Source of the DNA: Oscillospiraceae bacterium Zagget12
Lineage (GTDB): Bacteria > Bacillota > Clostridia > UBA1381
Direction: 5' to 3'
Assembly (NCBI GenBank): GCA_001941225.1
Contig: MSHM01000005.1
Coordinates: forward strand, 1-64,000
Length of the DNA: 64,000 nucleotides
The position numbers and the translations under genes were made by a program. Below, piece after piece: positions 1 to 8,830 of the stretch; positions within the stretch are counted from its first letter, which is position 1; each line of letters begins with the position of its first letter. The notes under the pieces were generated by a model, which made no database searches, had not been told where the DNA came from, and worked only from the letters and a program-made list of their open reading frames with translations.

Positions 1-175
1 CGCACTTGCCGATTTAGTACCCGTTACCATACTGCCCTCATCTAAAAAAGCATATGTGCGGCAACAAAGGAAGTTATAATGATATATTTACCAAGTGGCT
101 GCCAAAAGAAAATTAAAATAAGCAGTTGCTATCATAAAATACGCTTTAACTAATTAAAAAAAGGAGAATGTTTAA

Positions 176-592
176 ATGAGAGAGACGCAACAACCTACAA
201 GAGTACATATTCAGAATGACAATGAGGGATTTGATATTCCCACATCTGATATTGTAAGTATGGATATAAGACAAAATGTACATATAAATAAGTATGGACT
301 TCGCACTTACATTAACAAAGTTTATATGAAAATTCGTCCATCGGAAAATATTTTATGCGAGGGAATAAAAATGCAGTCGGAGGACTTTTTATATAGATTT
401 TCTGATTTTAATGATATTCGTTCTATCACAATAAATGAATCAACATATACTATGCCGTGGAAAGACAGAGAGGAATATGGCAATAACGAATACCAATCTT
501 CAAAATGTCTTGAAGATGTAATAGAAATAACCATACAAAAGCCGTTTGAGAAAAGAGAAAGAGGGGGTAGGGATAATATACAAAAACAATGA
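176..592 (+). CDS. hypothetical protein (mobile region)
   Basis: ORF with SD aaaaggag upstream; no recognised family. Confidence 0.6.
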   Translation: MRETQQPTRVHIQNDNEGFDIPTSDIVSMDIRQNVHINKYGLRTYINKVYMKIRPSENILCEGIKMQSEDFLYRFSDFNDIRSITINESTYTMPWKDREEYGNNEYQSSKCLEDVIEITIQKPFEKRERGGRDNIQKQ

Positions 593-791
593 CCCATTAG
601 CAATCCACGCTATGGAGCTTGACAGGACAGGCAATTACGGAGAGCTTAATATTTACGAAAGTGACGGATTTTTAACTTGTCCGATATGCAAAAATGATGA
701 AGCGGAATATTTGTACAAAAATAATTACAATGATGAAATTGTCGGCTGCGATGAGTGCGTGCTGACAGTGACAGAAGATGAAGAAATCTAA
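546..791 (+). CDS. small zinc-ribbon-like protein
   Basis: CPIC...CDEC pattern suggests Zn binding; overlaps preceding ORF, so start uncertain. Confidence 0.5.
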   Translation: MRKEKEGVGIIYKNNDPLAIHAMELDRTGNYGELNIYESDGFLTCPICKNDEAEYLYKNNYNDEIVGCDECVLTVTEDEEI

Positions 792-815
792 AAAATAAAA
801 AACAAAGGAGAATAT

Positions 816-1553
816 ATGAAAGTAACAATGACAAAGAAAGCAATTATCGCCTGTATAATATCAGGAATATGGGCAGCGGGAATAACAGGATGTACAGATG
901 TAAGTAGTGAAATTCTATCAACGGAACAGCCGACAGCATATGTTTCGGAAGAGGTCGTTGATAACAACGTAGAGACGCAGACCGTGCAGGAAACACAAGC
1001 ACCGGCATTTGAAACTTGGTACGTAAGTGCCAACAGCGGTCTTAATTGCAGAGACAATCCAAGCACAAGCGGAAACATATTAACCACATATCCAAAGGGT
1101 ACGGAGCTTCAAATTATCGGCATTGACGATACAGGTAAATGGTGGCAAACATGGGACGGCACAACACAGGGTTGGTGCTACAGTACATACTTTGTAGACA
1201 GCTTGGATAAGCTCACGCAAGCGACACAGCAAGCGACTTCATCAACGTCGGGAACAGTCGGAGCGTACCTCGGTAATTTCCGTATCACGGGATATACAAC
1301 GGACATCTCGGAAAACGGCGGCTCAACATTAACGGCAATGGGCGATAATGTGTATACATCGGTCGGATGGGCGATAGCGGTTGACCCAAAGGTTATCCCT
1401 CTCGGCACAAAGGTTTATATTGAGGGAATAGGCTACAGAGTTGCCCGTGACACAGGCGGCGCAATCAAGGGCAATAAGATAGATGTTCTTGTGAACACAA
1501 AATCAGAGGCATACGCGCTTACCGGCTATTATGATGTGTACTTGGCAGAGTAA
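816..1553 (+). CDS. secreted/lipoprotein with bacterial SH3 and C-terminal 3D (Asp-Asp-Asp) domain
   Basis: N-terminal hydrophobic segment with ITGC lipobox; SH3-like GLNCRDNPSTSGNILTTYPKG; 3D-type VAVDP.VIPLGTKVYIEG.GY.VARDTGGAIKGNKIDV. Confidence 0.85.
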   Translation: MKVTMTKKAIIACIISGIWAAGITGCTDVSSEILSTEQPTAYVSEEVVDNNVETQTVQETQAPAFETWYVSANSGLNCRDNPSTSGNILTTYPKGTELQIIGIDDTGKWWQTWDGTTQGWCYSTYFVDSLDKLTQATQQATSSTSGTVGAYLGNFRITGYTTDISENGGSTLTAMGDNVYTSVGWAIAVDPKVIPLGTKVYIEGIGYRVARDTGGAIKGNKIDVLVNTKSEAYALTGYYDVYLAE

Positions 1554-1575
1554 CGGGAGGTGTAATAAATAGGCT

Positions 1576-1776
1576 TTGGCAACAAGAGAAAGGCTAAGAG
1601 AATTAGCTTATGCGGACTTAAAACGGGAATGTGCAATGTTTAAGGTATTAAGCGGGGAGGTTAAAACACGGCAAGCCTCCCCTGAAGAGTTAAAAATGTA
1701 TAGAGAAATGATAGAAAAATGTAAGAACAAGAGAAAGGATTTGATAAGATATGATAGAAACGCAGGTCTTACTTGA
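1576..1776 (+). CDS. hypothetical protein (TTG start)
   Basis: ORF track; weakly spaced SD. Confidence 0.4.
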   Translation: MATRERLRELAYADLKRECAMFKVLSGEVKTRQASPEELKMYREMIEKCKNKRKDLIRYDRNAGLT

Positions 1777-1978
1777 CACAATGAGCAAGGTTCAGGAATT
1801 TAACGCCGCTTGCCAAAAACACATAGGTGAGGTAACGGTGTATAGCGGAAAGTACATAGTCAACGGCAAATCAATCATGGGTTTGTACAGTCTTGATTTG
1901 GCAACTCCGATAAAGGTTGATTTTGAGGGAGAAATTGAAGAAGAAATTAAGCCGATAATAGGGCAGTATGTGATTTAA
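1751..1978 (+). CDS. hypothetical small protein
   Basis: ORF; overlaps previous ORF in operon style; resembles phage proteins with N-terminal SGKYIVNGKSIMGL segment (family not identified). Confidence 0.5.
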   Translation: MIETQVLLDTMSKVQEFNAACQKHIGEVTVYSGKYIVNGKSIMGLYSLDLATPIKVDFEGEIEEEIKPIIGQYVI

Positions 1979-1989
1979 GAGGACATTGT

Positions 1990-2715
1990 ATGAAAGTTAA
2001 TTTAATTACATATACACAAAATCCCGAGCTGACGGTAGCAATGGCACATAAGGCTTGCTATTCATCATCAGGCTTATCGGAAATTATATCAAAGGGCATG
2101 ACGGAAGATGAGATTGTACGTCATATAAGGGACGCAGTCACCAGTAATCACAAGTCCGTATTGGAACACGCTTCATTTACATTTGCTATAGAGGGAATAT
2201 CCCGAGCGTGCAGTCATCAACTGGTACGCCATAGGATAGCAAGCTATTCACAGAAATCTCAACGATACGTCAACATGGACGATTTCGAGTATATCACACC
2301 GCCCGAAATAAAGGATGATTCAAGTACCGCTATGGTCTTTGATAAAGCGATGAGCGTTATAGCAGAGCAGTATAACAAGATATACTCCGACTTGTTCACA
2401 AAATATCAGCAAGAGGGTATGTTGTGCCGAGAGGCAAGGACAAAGGCACAAGAAAACGCGAGAGCGGTACTGCCAAACGCTTGCGAAACGCAGCTTATTA
2501 TGACAATGAACGCAAGCAGCCTACTTCATTTCTTTGAACTCCGTTGCTGTAACAGAGCGCAGGACGAGATACGTAATTTAGCGGAAGAAATGTTAAGACA
2601 GTGTAAGAAAGTCGCTCCAAATATTTTTGCCACAGCGGGCGCACCGTGTATAAGAGGTAATTGCCCCGAGGGTAAAATGAGCTGTGGTAAACCAAAATCA
2701 AAGGAGGAAATTTAA
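1990..2715 (+). CDS. thyX: FAD-dependent thymidylate synthase ThyX
   Basis: ThyX signature RHRIASYSQKSQR (RHRxxSxxxxSxR), HxxxLEHASF. Confidence 0.93.
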   Translation: MKVNLITYTQNPELTVAMAHKACYSSSGLSEIISKGMTEDEIVRHIRDAVTSNHKSVLEHASFTFAIEGISRACSHQLVRHRIASYSQKSQRYVNMDDFEYITPPEIKDDSSTAMVFDKAMSVIAEQYNKIYSDLFTKYQQEGMLCREARTKAQENARAVLPNACETQLIMTMNASSLLHFFELRCCNRAQDEIRNLAEEMLRQCKKVAPNIFATAGAPCIRGNCPEGKMSCGKPKSKEEI

Positions 2716-3278
2716 TGTCAAAGTATTTATATTGTATTGTCGGGAAGTCGGGTTCCGGCAAAGACAGTATTGTAAACTATCTGTGCGACCGATACGGCTA
2801 TACAAAGGTTCAGTCATACACAACACGCAAGCCGAGAGCAGACCCGCAGGATAAATATAATCATACGTTCATGACGGAGCTTGATTTCCAAAGAGATAAA
2901 TATGATGATAAGGTTATAGCCTCTACATATTTTGACGGACATCATTATTGGACTACCCCCGATATGTTGGATAATGCCGATTTCTATGTAATAGATATTC
3001 AAGGTCTTAAAGAGCTTAAACGAAAGTATAAGCATAGAAAAATTATTTCAATATATATTGACGCAAGGGACGATATAAGAATCAGACGTATGCGAAAAAG
3101 GGGAGAGTTACCGTCCGAGATAGGAAAGCGATTTAAGAACGATAAGGAAAAATTTTCCGAAGCGGACAGCTACGATTTTGATTGGGCGGTTAAAAATAAC
3201 GGCAGATTCGGTATTAAGCGGATATGCAGAAAGATAAACAGGGCAATTAAAAATAACGAAAGGACGTATTGCATTTGA
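2715..3278 (+). CDS. guanylate kinase-like nucleoside monophosphate kinase
   Basis: P-loop GKSGSGKDSI, TTRKPR, GHHYWTT, DIQGL. Confidence 0.8.
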   Translation: MSKYLYCIVGKSGSGKDSIVNYLCDRYGYTKVQSYTTRKPRADPQDKYNHTFMTELDFQRDKYDDKVIASTYFDGHHYWTTPDMLDNADFYVIDIQGLKELKRKYKHRKIISIYIDARDDIRIRRMRKRGELPSEIGKRFKNDKEKFSEADSYDFDWAVKNNGRFGIKRICRKINRAIKNNERTYCI

Positions 3279-3406
3279 GGAATCTTCAAATTTACCTCGC
3301 CGGAGGTATGCAAAATCTATCATTGGAAGAGCAAACCGGTTGGAGAGACTATATCAAGGACACTTTGCCCAATTCATCAAATAAAAACCTTGTTATCATA
3401 GCTCAA
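3269..3406 (+). pseudogene. 5' fragment of nucleoside 2-deoxyribosyltransferase/DUF4406-like gene
   Basis: LQIYLAGGMQNLSLEEQTGWRDYIKDTLP matches the N-terminus of that family; remainder lost where structured element begins. Confidence 0.55.
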
Positions 3407-3678
3407 TTAGGTGTTCTCGAAATGGAGTATAGCGACCTAAAGAAGATTTCATCGGAACGAGGTACGGGCAGTTTGGGAAGTAGTGGAAAATAATATAAGG
3501 ATAAGTAAATAGTACAATCGGCGGTTGGACAAAGATAAAGTCGGTCAAGAAAATAATCCGTGCCGTTAGGTAACGTCAAGGAAAAATTGATATTCCGAGG
3601 TGGGTAATCGGTTCCGATATGTGGAGTATCTGAACCACGCAGCACACTTGCAGTAGGTGAAAAGCCTTGCACCGCCGT
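3407..3678 (+). ncRNA. candidate large structured RNA, HEARO/IsrB omega-RNA-like
   Basis: By-eye helices: TTAGGT/ACCTAA (3407-3412/3435-3440), GGTACGG/CCGTGCC (3461-3467/3558-3564), GTCAA/TTGAT (3575-3579/3587-3591), CCGA/TCGG (3595-3598/3608-3611), GGTTC.GATA/TATC.GAACC (3610-3636), and pseudoknot-forming CGGCGGT/ACCGCCG (3519-3525/3672-3678); no convincing ORF. Confidence 0.6.
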
Positions 3679-3720
3679 TTATATATAAACAATTTTAATT
3701 ACCGAGAAAGGAGATAAGAC

Positions 3721-3954
3721 TTGAAAGAAGAAACAATATACATTTGTGAAACTTGCGGCAAAAGAATGAAAAATCAGTATGATATGAAACTCCACGAAGC
3801 CGCCCATTTTGACAACACACCCGAGCAATATCATAAGCGGATGGAGCTGCAAAACGAGGTAGGTCAAGCAGCTATCGCATACAGCAGCGCGGTAAAGCGT
3901 TTGGCGGATTTTGAAAAAGACAATATAAACTTTACGGAGGATGACGATGAATAG
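3721..3954 (+). CDS. small C2H2-like zinc finger protein
   Basis: ICETCGKRMKNQYDMKLHEAAHF; good SD (gaaaggag). Confidence 0.6.
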   Translation: MKEETIYICETCGKRMKNQYDMKLHEAAHFDNTPEQYHKRMELQNEVGQAAIAYSSAVKRLADFEKDNINFTEDDDE

Positions 3955-4246
3955 AAATAAACTTGTAGTTGATACCGCGAAAAATTTTTGCCAATTCAAA
4001 TTTGAAAGATATATGCGTGCAACATCGGTTTATTGGGTAATGTTCTTTATCCATATGGCGGCTTGCGTTGTTACATGGGTCACAAATATACCCTCGTTCC
4101 CGCTTACGTTTATCACATTGCTTATAACGCTCATTTGCTTTGCCGCAATGCTCATTACAAGACGGATGTGGAGTTTGAGTTTAAGGAAACTATTTAAACC
4201 CGAGCATTTCAACGAAAACGGCGAACATGAAACGGCAGAGAAATAA
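3941..4246 (+). CDS. hypothetical membrane protein
   Basis: Two hydrophobic segments; start overlaps previous stop. Confidence 0.55.
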   Translation: MTMNRNKLVVDTAKNFCQFKFERYMRATSVYWVMFFIHMAACVVTWVTNIPSFPLTFITLLITLICFAAMLITRRMWSLSLRKLFKPEHFNENGEHETAEK

Positions 4247-4295
4247 TATTTGATAAAACTAACATTTCATAAACAAAAATAAGGAGGAATTACAG

Positions 4296-4436
4296 ATGTC
4301 AAAGAAAACAGAATATTCAAAATTAGAAAGTATTTTCCGCAAGCTCGATAACGAGATTGCAAGACGCAAGGAGGAACATTCCAAAAAGGAAAAAGACAAA
4401 AATAAGTCAACAGGAGAAACTACGACAAATGGATGA
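4296..4436 (+). CDS. hypothetical small Lys-rich protein (46 aa), not in ORF track
   Basis: aaggaggaattacagATG; MSKKTEYSKLESIFRKLDNEIARRKEEHSKKEKDKNKSTGETTTNG. Confidence 0.5.
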   Translation: MSKKTEYSKLESIFRKLDNEIARRKEEHSKKEKDKNKSTGETTTNG

Positions 4437-4818
4437 ATATCTAACAGATGAATATATAGCCAAAATATGTAAAACAAACAAAAGGTTATCGCCTGAAGAG
4501 AGGGACTACATATGCGAATCTTTATCCAATGCTATAAGCAAACCAATTCTCGAATGCGGAACAAATCAAGACTATACGGCACATTATCTATCTCATAACT
4601 ACACAGATACACAGTTAAAAAATGCGTTCAACAGAGCCAAAGAACAGATTACACAAGCGGAAGAAAATTATGCCATATGGAATCCGATAAATAAGTTTGT
4701 GAGCGGCGAAATAACATTTAATGAAATGTTAGAGCTTTCTTGCCAACGGGTAGAGGAGCTGATATTTGAAAAGGTGGAGGTTAAACAATCGAAAAACCAA
4801 CAGGAGGATTTACAGTAA
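4429..4818 (+). CDS. hypothetical protein (start revised from 4357)
   Basis: Internal ATG at 4429 overlaps the stop of the upstream small ORF (ATGGATGA). Confidence 0.5.
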   Translation: MDEYLTDEYIAKICKTNKRLSPEERDYICESLSNAISKPILECGTNQDYTAHYLSHNYTDTQLKNAFNRAKEQITQAEENYAIWNPINKFVSGEITFNEMLELSCQRVEELIFEKVEVKQSKNQQEDLQ

Positions 4819-5022
4819 ATGAAATATTTTCCGGACTCATATGTGGACAAGTTACGTATGCCGAAAACAAGGCTGTGTATATCCGAGGATTATGATGTCC
4901 TCAAAAAAAGGACATATCGCAACGTAGACAGAGACGGTAATTTTGACGAAACATTACCTATTCGTACCGAATATTACACAACAGAGGGAACTTTAATAGG
5001 GGAGATATTAGAGAGTGAATGA
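4819..5022 (+). CDS. hypothetical protein
   Basis: ORF with SD aggagg upstream. Confidence 0.5.
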   Translation: MKYFPDSYVDKLRMPKTRLCISEDYDVLKKRTYRNVDRDGNFDETLPIRTEYYTTEGTLIGEILESE

Positions 5023-5260
5023 TATAGATATGCAAGATGTAGACAGACAGCTCACTTTGGATTTCATTTCTAACGCCCTTGAAGTCACGGAAACGGGCGA
5101 TATATGTTGGAACGAATATTATAGAAGCTTGACAGACGAGCAAGTGCGAGAGCTGTCCAATAAGATTTTCGATACCTTTAGCAGTGCCGAAATAATCAAT
5201 ACCGCCGATGAACTGACTACGGAAGAAGTTATCAATGAAATGATAAAACGATTCAGATAG
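5015..5260 (+). CDS. hypothetical acidic small protein
   Basis: ORF with SD ggggag; overlaps previous stop. Confidence 0.5.
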   Translation: MNDIDMQDVDRQLTLDFISNALEVTETGDICWNEYYRSLTDEQVRELSNKIFDTFSSAEIINTADELTTEEVINEMIKRFR

Positions 5261-5468
5261 TCCGTCCGTTGTTTCAAGATTGGTTATCGATAAATTACGT
5301 GAGTATGAAAGGATAGATACCGAGCTTGATTCCTACTGGAAAAGCTTTTTCTTGGAGCTGTGCGAAGCAATAAGGGAGCAGATGTAATATTTTTACACTT
5401 TTTCCTGCTAAAATAGATGAGAGATTACAGTTTTTACAACGAAAAAATGAAAGGAGATAATAGGAAAA

Positions 5469-5744
5469 TTGAGTAGACAAGAGGAATTTAAAAAAATAAA
5501 AGAACTGATAACAGAAAATTTTGATGATGCGTCTGCGGGTATTTTTAGTACAAGAAATCTTTTTGGAGATCCAATGGATATGCTTTACAAAGGTGAATAT
5601 TTCCAATTAGATGTATGTTACCGTTGTATGTATTTTGAAGTATTCGGAACGACCTACAAGGAATTCAACGAGTTACATGAATATTATCGGGATTGCAAAG
5701 AAAGATGGCGAATCAATAATATGCAAAAAAAGTCAGAGTATTAA
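5469..5744 (+). CDS. hypothetical protein (TTG start)
   Basis: ORF; SD aaaggag upstream. Confidence 0.45.
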   Translation: MSRQEEFKKIKELITENFDDASAGIFSTRNLFGDPMDMLYKGEYFQLDVCYRCMYFEVFGTTYKEFNELHEYYRDCKERWRINNMQKKSEY

Positions 5745-5769
5745 TAGAAAAATGAAAGGAAGTAAAAGA

Positions 5770-6726
5770 ATGAATAAACCTACATATGGATTAGGCTGTC
5801 AAAAATCACCGTATGACAGCCGAGACTATCAATTTTCATCATTGGTTAAGGCAAATAAAACAGACACCTATCCGGCAGAATATACACCTAAGTTTGAGGT
5901 AGATGTATTCGACCAAGGACAAACCTCTATGTGCTGTGCTTGTGCCACAGCGATGAGCAGACATATCTTTGAGCTTACCGACAGCGGCTCCACAAAGAGG
6001 ATGTCACCCGCCTATATCTACGGCAATAGAGCGGAATCCGTTGTTGAGGACGGAGTGTATGAGGGAGAGGGAATGTATTTAAAGGACGCTCTAAAACAGC
6101 TTACAAACTGCGGCGATTGCTATTTTGACACATTACCCACATTCGGAACCTATGATGACTGCAAGGAAAGCTACACAAAGGTTAAGGAAACAGCGGATAT
6201 TGAAGCTCATCCGTTTAGGACAAGCTCATACTATGCCGTAAAAACAGACACCGAAATTATGAGGGCTATTATGGAAACGGGGAGCGTTATAGCCTCGTAT
6301 CTCGTAACATCAGGGTGGTATTCTACCGGCAAGGACGGTATTATTCCGATGTACGGCAATATAGAAGGCGGTCACGCAGTGCTTATTGTAGGTTGGAAGG
6401 TTATTAACGATAAACGCTACTGGATAATTCTAAACAGTTGGGGCAAAGAATGGGGAGATAACGGATTCGGTTATATTGAATCAAATGAATTGATGATGGA
6501 GGCGTATTGTGTTTTAGATGAAGTACACGAGCGTAAAATGATGGATATGGAAACCATAGCACAGCTCCAAAATCAATTAGAGGAGCTTAAAGGAAAGCTT
6601 AAAGAGTATCAAGGCTTATTTCATTCAGCGAATATAGAAACATATACAACACCGTTTGACGACCAACCGGCAGATATAGCTACCTGTCAAATTGGAATTA
6701 TGCCAACTAAAGGAGGAGTAATATGA
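5770..6726 (+). CDS. C1A (papain-like) cysteine peptidase (start revised from 5611)
   Basis: Catalytic Q/C in FDQGQTSMCCACATAMSRH, H in GGHAVLIVGW, N in ILNSWGKEWGDNGFGYI; SD aaaggaagt before ATG 5770. Confidence 0.88.
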   Translation: MNKPTYGLGCQKSPYDSRDYQFSSLVKANKTDTYPAEYTPKFEVDVFDQGQTSMCCACATAMSRHIFELTDSGSTKRMSPAYIYGNRAESVVEDGVYEGEGMYLKDALKQLTNCGDCYFDTLPTFGTYDDCKESYTKVKETADIEAHPFRTSSYYAVKTDTEIMRAIMETGSVIASYLVTSGWYSTGKDGIIPMYGNIEGGHAVLIVGWKVINDKRYWIILNSWGKEWGDNGFGYIESNELMMEAYCVLDEVHERKMMDMETIAQLQNQLEELKGKLKEYQGLFHSANIETYTTPFDDQPADIATCQIGIMPTKGGVI

Positions 6727-7085
6727 GCGGAAGTGTAACACTGGCGGCTGATTTTGCCGCCGCAACATGGATGTTTCTCTTTGTCGCGATAATATTGATT
6801 GTGGCAAATCAGATTATAACAATTATTAAAAATTTCAGAGCGGCAAAGGGTGATATTCCCGATGACGATTATATTATAACTCGCAAGGATTTAGAGGATA
6901 TAGAAAAGAGTATACTAAGGACAGACTTAGCCGTAGAGAGCGTGGAGGACAGTATCTTAGAGCTTACTATGGCAATTTGCCAAAATACCGAGGAGCTTAA
7001 TAATATCTTAAAAGAAATTGACGATTCTTACAATCTTGAAAATGAAGAATCTGACGAACAGACAGAAACAGAGGGTAAGATATGA
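6723..7085 (+). CDS. single-TM small protein with acidic/coiled tail
   Basis: TM segment WMFLFVAIILIVANQIITII; overlaps C1A gene stop. Confidence 0.55.
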   Translation: MSGSVTLAADFAAATWMFLFVAIILIVANQIITIIKNFRAAKGDIPDDDYIITRKDLEDIEKSILRTDLAVESVEDSILELTMAICQNTEELNNILKEIDDSYNLENEESDEQTETEGKI

Positions 7086-7264
7086 TAGATGAACCAAAAC
7101 TCTTGAATGTGAAAGAATTTTGTAAATATATAGGCGTAGGCGAGCGTACAGCAAGAAAGCTGCTCGCCGAGCCTAATTGCTCCTATGTGTTCAGATTAGG
7201 CGGCAAAATAATGGTAAATAAAACCATATTGGATAAATGGATTGATAACAACACGGGAAGATAA
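7082..7264 (+). CDS. excisionase-like helix-turn-helix protein
   Basis: LLNVKEFCKYIGVGERTARKLL...FRLGGKIMVNKTILDKWI, Xis/MerR-like wHTH; directly precedes integrase. Confidence 0.75.
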   Translation: MIDEPKLLNVKEFCKYIGVGERTARKLLAEPNCSYVFRLGGKIMVNKTILDKWIDNNTGR

Positions 7265-7275
7265 TTGAAAAAATA

Positions 7276-7322
7276 TTGAAAAACAAATCATGGTATGCTA
7301 TAATTACCATAGTGTCTATGGT
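7276..7322 (+). promoter_or_regulatory. integrase promoter with overlapping palindromic operator
   Basis: TTGAAA (7276-7281) - 17 bp - TATAAT (7299-7304); palindrome ACCATAG TGT CTATGGT (7306-7322). Confidence 0.65.
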
Positions 7323-7348
7323 TTGTTTCGAGAAAGGAGAGACAAATC

Positions 7349-8546
7349 GTGGGAAAGGATTTAAAAGGAAAAGAGTTGGGCGAAGGTTTAACTCAGCTAA
7401 AAGACGGACGCTACGTAGGTCGATACACTAACCGCTACGGTCAAAGAAAAGCCGTCTACGGAAAAACATTAAAGGAGGTTAAGGATAAGTTTAATAAAGC
7501 CAGATATGAGGAGCAGTTTTATCAGGGCGAGGCTAAAGTCGTACATAATAGCATGACGCTGAATGATGTGTTTGAGTTGTGGATAAAGTACAAGGAGGGC
7601 AGGGTTAAAGAATCAACGTTAATGCTTTATTATAGCTATTACACCACCTATATAAAGAATACATTGGGAAACTATAAAATTATCAATATAGATACGCCTC
7701 TTTTAGAAAAATTCTTCTATGATTTAAAAAGGACATTATCCTATAGTACAATAATGACGATAAAGGCGGGTACAATGAGCGGCATATTCAAATTTGCGAT
7801 AAAACATCAAATACGTTTAGATAATCCTATGTTGGGAGTTCAAATAGAAAAAACAGAAAAGGATGTCAAGCGTAAAATAAGTAAATCACAAAATAAATAC
7901 TTAACTAAAGAGCAGATACAGATTTTCTTTGATTTTGTTGAAAGAAAAAATCACAAAAAAGCGCCTTTGTATAAGTTGATGTTATTTACGGGAATGAGGG
8001 CAGGAGAAGCAATCGCCCTGCGCTGGTCGGATGTTGATTTTGACAATAGAGTTATCTCAATTAATAAAACATACGCTCGCTATTGCAAAAATCACCGATT
8101 TTATCAAGTATACAACCAAGCACCAAAAAACGCTAATGTCAATACGTCAAATCCCAATGAACTCGCAATCGATAGCCTTACTGCAAAAACAAAGAAACAG
8201 TAAATATACCGATAATGATTTTGTATTTGTCACTGAAAGAAAAACTCCATTATCAATATCGGATATAAACAATTCCTTAGATTATGTGGTAAAGCAGTTG
8301 AATAGAGAATTAAAAGAAAAATCCGAGCAAGAATCCGTTGCGTATGAACCGTTCGCACACATTGGCTCGCATTACTTTCGGCATACATTTGCCACAATGT
8401 GTTTGGAACAGGGCGTTCCCCCAAAGGTGGTTCAAAAATACTTAGGTCATTCAAATATACAAACTACAATGAATATCTATACACACGTATCGAATGATTT
8501 AAAGTTTGAAGAAATCGAAAAATTGGATAATATCATAGGAGCATAA
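7349..8546 (+). pseudogene. tyrosine recombinase/integrase split by frameshift at A-run 8125-8130
   Basis: Frame 1 carries catalytic R (FTGMRAGEAIALRW); second frame carries HYFRHTFAT, LGHSNIQTTMNIYTH; one extra A in CCAAAAAACGC accounts for the shift. Confidence 0.85.
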
Positions 8547-8830
8547 CACGTACCCGACACGTGCAAAAAAACTCGATAGCTATACCTAACCGAAGTTAGT
8601 GGTTTAAAATTGGTATCAACCTTAAAAACAACCCTCAAAAAATGGCTTACCTATGCGGGTTCCATAATATTTATTGTAAAAAAATAAAAAATATACAATA
8701 CGATTGAAATTTTAATAATTCTATCGTAATAAATTTCTTAAAATTAATAGATTTTTCTTGACTTTTTGTCGATATAGGGTATATATTGTATAGTTGGGTT
8801 AAAGATTTCAGAACAGGAGTACAATAAAAT

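Noticed and set aside
3403-3672. 89-aa minus-strand ORF over the structured element
   Set aside because: No SD, no family resemblance, overlaps the base-paired segments; likely spurious.
5280-5387. 35-aa TTG-start ORF (VIDKLREYERIDTELDSYWKSFFLELCEAIREQM)
   Set aside because: No SD and weak start; possible remnant but not supportable as a gene.
8547-8830. Attachment site right of the integrase
   Set aside because: Short inverted sequences (CACGT...ACGTG; CTAAC..GTTAG) are present, but without the left end no duplicated att core can be defined, and no tRNA is adjacent.
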